Assembly (NCBI GenBank): GCA_008636095.1
Contig: VSJD01000123.1
Span: forward strand, 1 to 10,000
Length of the DNA: 10,000 nt
Reading direction: 5' to 3'
From: Kiritimatiellota bacterium
GTDB taxonomy: Bacteria; Verrucomicrobiota; Kiritimatiellia; JAAZAB01
Shown piece by piece: positions 6,293 through 10,000 of the stretch (the stretch's first letter is position 1; every line of letters begins with the position of its first letter). A program made the translations under genes and the position numbers. The notes beneath the pieces were generated by a model. The model saw only the letters and a program-made list of their open reading frames with translations. It had not been told where the DNA came from and did not search any database.

Positions 6293-7639
6293 ATGAATTT
6301 ATATCCAAACCGTTTCAACATGGCTGCCGCAGGAATTGCCGCTATTAATATCCTATCACCCCAGGGCGGCGAACAATGGAGCATTGATAGCGAACATATT
6401 GTGATGTGGTCGGCGCCGGCAAAAAATGTCCCGGCAGTCGTACAAATCGCCGGCAGTTTTGACGGCGGTAGCACTTGGTCCGAACTGGCCGCCGCCGCAC
6501 CCAATACCGGAAAATGGCAATGGCGTATCCCTGAAACGGCATCAAGTAAATGTCGTATTCGGATCAGTGATAAAACCAACAATATTTCAGGCGAAAGCCA
6601 ATCGGATTTCGCCATTATTCCCAGCCAGCAGGTAACGAACTATCAATGGGTTCAAGTCAATAGTAAGGCGGAATTTGCACCGCGGGACGGGGCCGGTGCT
6701 TTGGTTTTCAAAGATAAAATGTGGCTATTGGGCGGCTGGAGTCCGAAATCCAGGGGAGATAAAGAACATTTCCCAAGAACCTGTAACAATGAAGTCTGGA
6801 GTTCAAGGAACGGTGTTGCCTGGCAGTTGGAAAAAACGAATTCTTTTATAGACAGCTCGTTTGATCCTGCAAGCGATTGGGAAGGCAGGCATACCGCCGG
6901 ATATGTGGTTTACAAAGACAAAATGTGGATTATCGGCGGCGACCCGATTCAGGGGCATTACCAGGATGATGTCTGGAATACAACTGACGGTAAAAAGTGG
7001 CGCTGGGTCAATAAAGGATCAAAAGTGCCGTGGGGGCCGAGGGTTTTGCATCATACCCTGGTTTTTAACGACAAGATCTGGGTAATGGGAGGCCAAACAT
7101 TGCCTCCGTTCGCTCCCGCCAAAGAAGTGTTTTATGATGATATCTGGAATACTTCGGACGGAATAAACTGGACTAAAGTAGAAATAAAAAATCTCTCCTG
7201 GAGCAAGCGCGGGATGATCGGCGGCAGTGTCGTTTTCAAGGATAGAATGTGGATTCTTGGCGGAGGCACTTACGACACGCCCAAGACACCTGCAAGAAAA
7301 TTTTATAACGATGTCTGGAGCTCCAAGGATGGCATAAACTGGGAACAACACGTTGAATACGCGCCATGGCATCCGCGGCAATATCACGATGTTGCCGTAT
7401 TCGACAATAAAATGTGGGTACTGGAAGGATATCACCAAAATGGAGGCAACCGGAACGATGTTTGGTACTCATCGGACGGTGTCAATTGGTATGAGTTGCC
7501 GAATACACCCTGGAAGCCCCGCCATGCCGCCAGCGTGTTTGTTCATGATGGCGCGTTATGGATGGTGGCCGGGAATAACATGGAAAGCGACGTCTGGAAA
7601 TTACAGCGCGCGCCCTCGATCAAGCCTGAGCGCAAATAA
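6293..7639 (+). CDS. Kre9/KNH-like domain plus six-bladed Kelch beta-propeller protein
   Basis: A 448-residue protein. Residues 18-109 match the Ser-Thr-rich Kre9/Knh1-type domain common in bacterial surface proteins, opening I-N-I-L-S-P-Q-G-G-E-Q-W and including G-K-W-Q-W-R-I-P and C-R-I-R-I-S-D. Residues about 131-437 form six Kelch repeats: each has a hydrophobic strand such as F-K-D-K-M-W-x-x-G-G, then D-V-W-x-x-x-D-G-x-x-W; blade five has E-G in place of G-G and blade six is shortened. Kelch propellers bind or act on glycans in proteins such as sialate mutarotase NanM and the galactose oxidase core, but no catalytic set is visible here. ATG 6293 is preceded by GAGG with a short 4-base spacer; GTG 6263 and ATG 6320 are alternatives. 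No start gives a credible signal peptide, which is odd for this domain pair. It sits directly after the palindromic spacer and 48 bases before the next gene. Confidence 0.88.
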   Translation: MNLYPNRFNMAAAGIAAINILSPQGGEQWSIDSEHIVMWSAPAKNVPAVVQIAGSFDGGSTWSELAAAAPNTGKWQWRIPETASSKCRIRISDKTNNISGESQSDFAIIPSQQVTNYQWVQVNSKAEFAPRDGAGALVFKDKMWLLGGWSPKSRGDKEHFPRTCNNEVWSSRNGVAWQLEKTNSFIDSSFDPASDWEGRHTAGYVVYKDKMWIIGGDPIQGHYQDDVWNTTDGKKWRWVNKGSKVPWGPRVLHHTLVFNDKIWVMGGQTLPPFAPAKEVFYDDIWNTSDGINWTKVEIKNLSWSKRGMIGGSVVFKDRMWILGGGTYDTPKTPARKFYNDVWSSKDGINWEQHVEYAPWHPRQYHDVAVFDNKMWVLEGYHQNGGNRNDVWYSSDGVNWYELPNTPWKPRHAASVFVHDGALWMVAGNNMESDVWKLQRAPSIKPERK

Positions 7640-7687
7640 TGACAGGACCGGGTGTAGCAAGTGGAAAATAAATAGAGCAACACCGCA

Positions 7688-9784
7688 ATGAATGCAAAGA
7701 ATTGGTGGGAAAAACCGATGCGCGTACTGGACGTGGGCGGACCGTTCGACTTCTCGAAGATAAATCTGGAGGAGTTTAACGATCTTGTGAAAAGTTTTCA
7801 TGCCAACGCACTGCATTTTCAGTGTCACGACAACTTTCATAACGGATTGAACGAGGAAGTTATTTATCACAAAACCCGAATTTCAAAGCAAGAAAACCGC
7901 GATCTCCTTGGGGAATATCTGCCCATCGCGCACGCATCGGGGATCAAGGTGATTGTATACCTTAATTGCCACTGGTTTTCTCTTCCATTTGCCGCCCGGC
8001 ATCCGGACTGGCAAACGACCAAGCATGACGGCAAGCCGTATGTCGGCCTCTACGGAAAGAACGATACGACGTTCTGTGTGAATTCACCGTGGCGTGACTG
8101 GTGTTTCACTTTGATTGAAGATTTGTGCAAATACGATATTGACGGGATCTTGTTTGATGGCCCTCTCATGTTTTTTGGGCGGGGAGGTTGTTTTTGTCAA
8201 CACTGTCGTAAAAAATACAAGGCCAGCTATGGCGGCGATATGCCGGCGCACAACAGGGAAAACAAGACCGAGTGGAAACGCTTGACTGAATTATCCAATA
8301 GTTCCCTGATGAATTTCTACCGTGACGCATGCGGAATAGCCAGGCAAGCCAAGCCCGGCATATATCTTTCCGCCAACGGCGGGACCTTGGGGGAATCTAC
8401 GTGGCAGGGCGGACGGAATAACCATAAGTGGAACGAATATCTGGATGTTATCTGTAGCGAAGGAGGTTTTTACTATGCCCGGGTAGCTCAAAATATGTGG
8501 AAGACAAGTTCGACCACAAAGCTCCTGGAAACACAGCTTGGTAAAAAGCGCGGTTTAAACGCGGTTTCAACCGCCTTCAGTCCGCACCGGTCCTATGCCT
8601 TGACCGCGCCGGAAGTGCGTTCCATATTGGTGCAATCGGCAATCGGCACGATTCCGTATGGCGCCTTTTTTATGCCGGCCCTTGGCCAACCGGGCGTTGA
8701 GGCAATTAAAGAGGTTTATGGTTATCTGGAAGAGAATGCCGATTATTACATGAATACGCGCTCAGCGGCTAATGTCGCCTTGTTCTATTCGTCACAAACG
8801 GTTGATGAGTATGCGGGGACCGACACGCCGCTCGCGGATATTTCAGGAATCAAGGAACAGAAAGCGGAGAGCATCGGCAACTTCAGCCGTTCGTTTTTCG
8901 GTTTTTACGAGATGTTGATCCGGTCGAAAGTGCCGTTCGACGTGGTGGACGAGGAGCATCTTGAAAAGGAAGGGCTCGGCAAGTACGGTTTGGTGATTTT
9001 CCCGAACTGCGCCTGCCTGTCTGATGCGCAATGCCGGCTGATTGAAAAATACGTAAACGCCGGCGGCAATATTATTGCTGATTTTGAGACGTCGCTATAC
9101 GACGAGCGCGGCGAAAGGCGAAAAGATTTCGAGCTCAGCGAGGTGTTCGGCGTAAGTTTTGCGGGCACGATTTCAGGGCCAAGGAATTGGGACTTTGTAT
9201 TTATGCACCGGGAGACGCGTCCGTGTTTTAAGAATCTCCACAGCCGCCTTATGCCGGCCCCGCTCTATGGGTTGAACCTGACGCTGAAGTCTGCCCGGCC
9301 GATCGGCTTTTTCAGCAAGCATATTGCGAGTAACATCCCTGATGCGATCGAAGAATCCGGGGACGTATTTCTTGCTGAAAACACGTTCGGCCAGGGCCAC
9401 TGTTTTTATTTTGCCGGCATATTCGGCGAAACGTTTGAAAAACGCAAGGTAGACATCTATCAGCGGATAACGGAAGAAATCGTAAAGGATCTTATACGCG
9501 TGCCGGTGCGGATTGAAAATGTGCCGCATTTGATGGAAGTGATCTTGCGGGAACAGCCCGACAAGAAGCGCCTGATGGTGCATCTTATGAATTTCGAAAT
9601 GCAGCCGATCGACAAAGTGGTTCCGGCGGTGGAAGCAGAAATTTCCGTGGAGTGTTCGTTCCCCGTAAAACAAGCAAGAAGCCTGCGGAAGAAGGAAACC
9701 CTGAGATTTATTCAAAAGAACAACAAGGTCCGGTTCGTTGTTCCCAGGATTGAAGAGTTTGAAGTTATTGCCATGGAAGGATAG
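7688..9784 (+). CDS. GHL6-type glycoside-hydrolase-like protein with beta-galactosidase-trimerisation-like domain
   Basis: A 698-residue protein without signal peptide, so probably cytoplasmic. Residues about 1-340 form a TIM barrel of the hypothetical glycosyl hydrolase 6 (GHL6) kind: N-terminal W-W-E-K-P-M-R-V, then Y-D-I-D-G-I-L-F-D-G-P at 150-159 and C-F-C-Q-H-C at 168-173. Residues from about 361 (A-N-V-A-L-F-Y-S) through Y-G-L-V-I-F-P-N at 433-440 and A-G-G-N-I-I-A-D-F resemble the flavodoxin-like trimerisation domain of GH42 beta-galactosidases. A beta-rich tail follows. Asp152 or Asp157 may be functional by position, but the family has no firm biochemistry that I can cite, so substrate is unknown. 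ATG 7688 is preferred over ATG 7724 because it keeps the W-W-E-K-P-M-R-V opening seen in relatives, though 7724 has the better GGTGGG upstream. It likely acts on an imported saccharide produced or bound by the secreted neighbours. Confidence 0.82.
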   Translation: MNAKNWWEKPMRVLDVGGPFDFSKINLEEFNDLVKSFHANALHFQCHDNFHNGLNEEVIYHKTRISKQENRDLLGEYLPIAHASGIKVIVYLNCHWFSLPFAARHPDWQTTKHDGKPYVGLYGKNDTTFCVNSPWRDWCFTLIEDLCKYDIDGILFDGPLMFFGRGGCFCQHCRKKYKASYGGDMPAHNRENKTEWKRLTELSNSSLMNFYRDACGIARQAKPGIYLSANGGTLGESTWQGGRNNHKWNEYLDVICSEGGFYYARVAQNMWKTSSTTKLLETQLGKKRGLNAVSTAFSPHRSYALTAPEVRSILVQSAIGTIPYGAFFMPALGQPGVEAIKEVYGYLEENADYYMNTRSAANVALFYSSQTVDEYAGTDTPLADISGIKEQKAESIGNFSRSFFGFYEMLIRSKVPFDVVDEEHLEKEGLGKYGLVIFPNCACLSDAQCRLIEKYVNAGGNIIADFETSLYDERGERRKDFELSEVFGVSFAGTISGPRNWDFVFMHRETRPCFKNLHSRLMPAPLYGLNLTLKSARPIGFFSKHIASNIPDAIEESGDVFLAENTFGQGHCFYFAGIFGETFEKRKVDIYQRITEEIVKDLIRVPVRIENVPHLMEVILREQPDKKRLMVHLMNFEMQPIDKVVPAVEAEISVECSFPVKQARSLRKKETLRFIQKNNKVRFVVPRIEEFEVIAMEG

Positions 9785-9814
9785 AACATTGGCGACGCCC
9801 CTGGTTGAACACAC

Positions 9815-10000
9815 ATGAACTCGAAAATTATTCCGGAACTTATGCATGACCTGGCGGCGCTGGGTGTATGCCGCGGCGACTGCCTGGTTGTGCACAGTTC
9901 GTTCAAGGCCTTGGGATTACCGGATGTTTCGCCGGTGGATGTGGTTCGGACATTAATCGAATGCATTGGTCCGGATGGAACTATCATGATGCCGACTTTT
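9815..10000 (+). CDS. AAC(3)-family N-acyltransferase, 5' part only
   Basis: The first 62 codons of a gene that runs off the right edge. L-A-A-L-G-V-C-R-G-D-C-L-V-V-H-S-S-F-K-A-L-G (residues 13-34) and I-G-P-D-G-T-I-M-M-P-T-F (51-62) match the opening of the aminoglycoside 3-N-acetyltransferase superfamily, whose members transfer acetyl or other acyl groups from CoA to an amine. The catalytic region lies outside the window. Most environmental members are not resistance enzymes; some, like FrbF, act in biosynthesis. Next to a DegT aminotransferase, N-acylation of an amino-sugar or aminocyclitol is the simplest role. The start is 30 bases after the preceding stop; there is no strong ribosome binding site, and an internal ATG at 9842 is a weaker alternative. 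Confidence 0.85.
   Translation, partial: MNSKIIPELMHDLAALGVCRGDCLVVHSSFKALGLPDVSPVDVVRTLIECIGPDGTIMMPTF

Noticed and set aside
5992..6615. Open frame on the - strand (207 codons) spanning the spacer at 6109-6292
   Set aside because: It overlaps the ends of two well-supported genes, has no recognisable domain, and its composition looks like GC-skewed reverse reading. It would otherwise have filled the spacer, so it was considered with care.
9173..9895. Open frame on the - strand (240 codons)
   Set aside because: It is antisense to the GHL6-like gene and the acyltransferase start; the translation is rich in His, Arg and Phe without motifs.
1..10000. CRISPR array, tRNA or rRNA gene, insertion sequence, phage or toxin-antitoxin genes
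   Set aside because: No regularly spaced direct repeats, no cloverleaf with the conserved T-loop, no transposase or integrase motifs were seen on either strand.

Overview
The window carries seven complete or near-complete genes and an eighth cut by the right edge, all on the + strand, behind a roughly 350-base non-coding leader. Base composition is moderate to GC-rich. The gene content (two Gfo/Idh/MocA oxidoreductases, a DegT-type aminotransferase, two large uncharacterised glycoside-hydrolase-like proteins and a Kelch propeller with a Kre9/KNH-like domain) resembles the carbohydrate-rich accessory regions of the Planctomycetes-Verrucomicrobia-Lentisphaerae-Kiritimatiellota group. That placement is inference from content only; no rRNA or marker gene is present.

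Layout. Bases 1-351 hold no convincing gene but are dense in inverted repeats, including a hairpin ending in six Ts. Bases 352-1413 and 1459-2466 encode two different Gfo/Idh/MocA NAD(P)-dependent oxidoreductases. Bases 2463-3653 encode a PLP-dependent DegT/DnrJ/EryC1/StrS aminotransferase that overlaps the preceding gene by 4 bases. One base later starts a secreted glycoside-hydrolase-like protein of 817 residues (3655-6108). A 184-base spacer follows, containing a perfect 20-base GC palindrome. Then come a Kre9/KNH-like plus six-bladed Kelch protein (6293-7639), a GHL6-type glycoside-hydrolase-like protein with a beta-galactosidase-trimerisation-like domain and no signal peptide (7688-9784), and the first 62 codons of an AAC(3)-family acyltransferase (9815 to the window end).

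How the genes may work together (inference). Oxidoreductase, DegT aminotransferase and CoA-dependent N-acetyltransferase are the three enzyme types needed to oxidise a sugar or cyclitol hydroxyl to a ketone, transaminate it, and acylate the amine, as in Wlb/Wbp amino-sugar pathways or, for the first two steps, NtdC/NtdA. The embedded glycan-active proteins suggest the pathway is tied to processing or recycling an unusual amino-glycan rather than being a plain catabolic operon. The second oxidoreductase lacks the usual catalytic Asp, the two hydrolase-like proteins share a cysteine motif, and the Kelch protein lacks an export signal its domain type would normally have.
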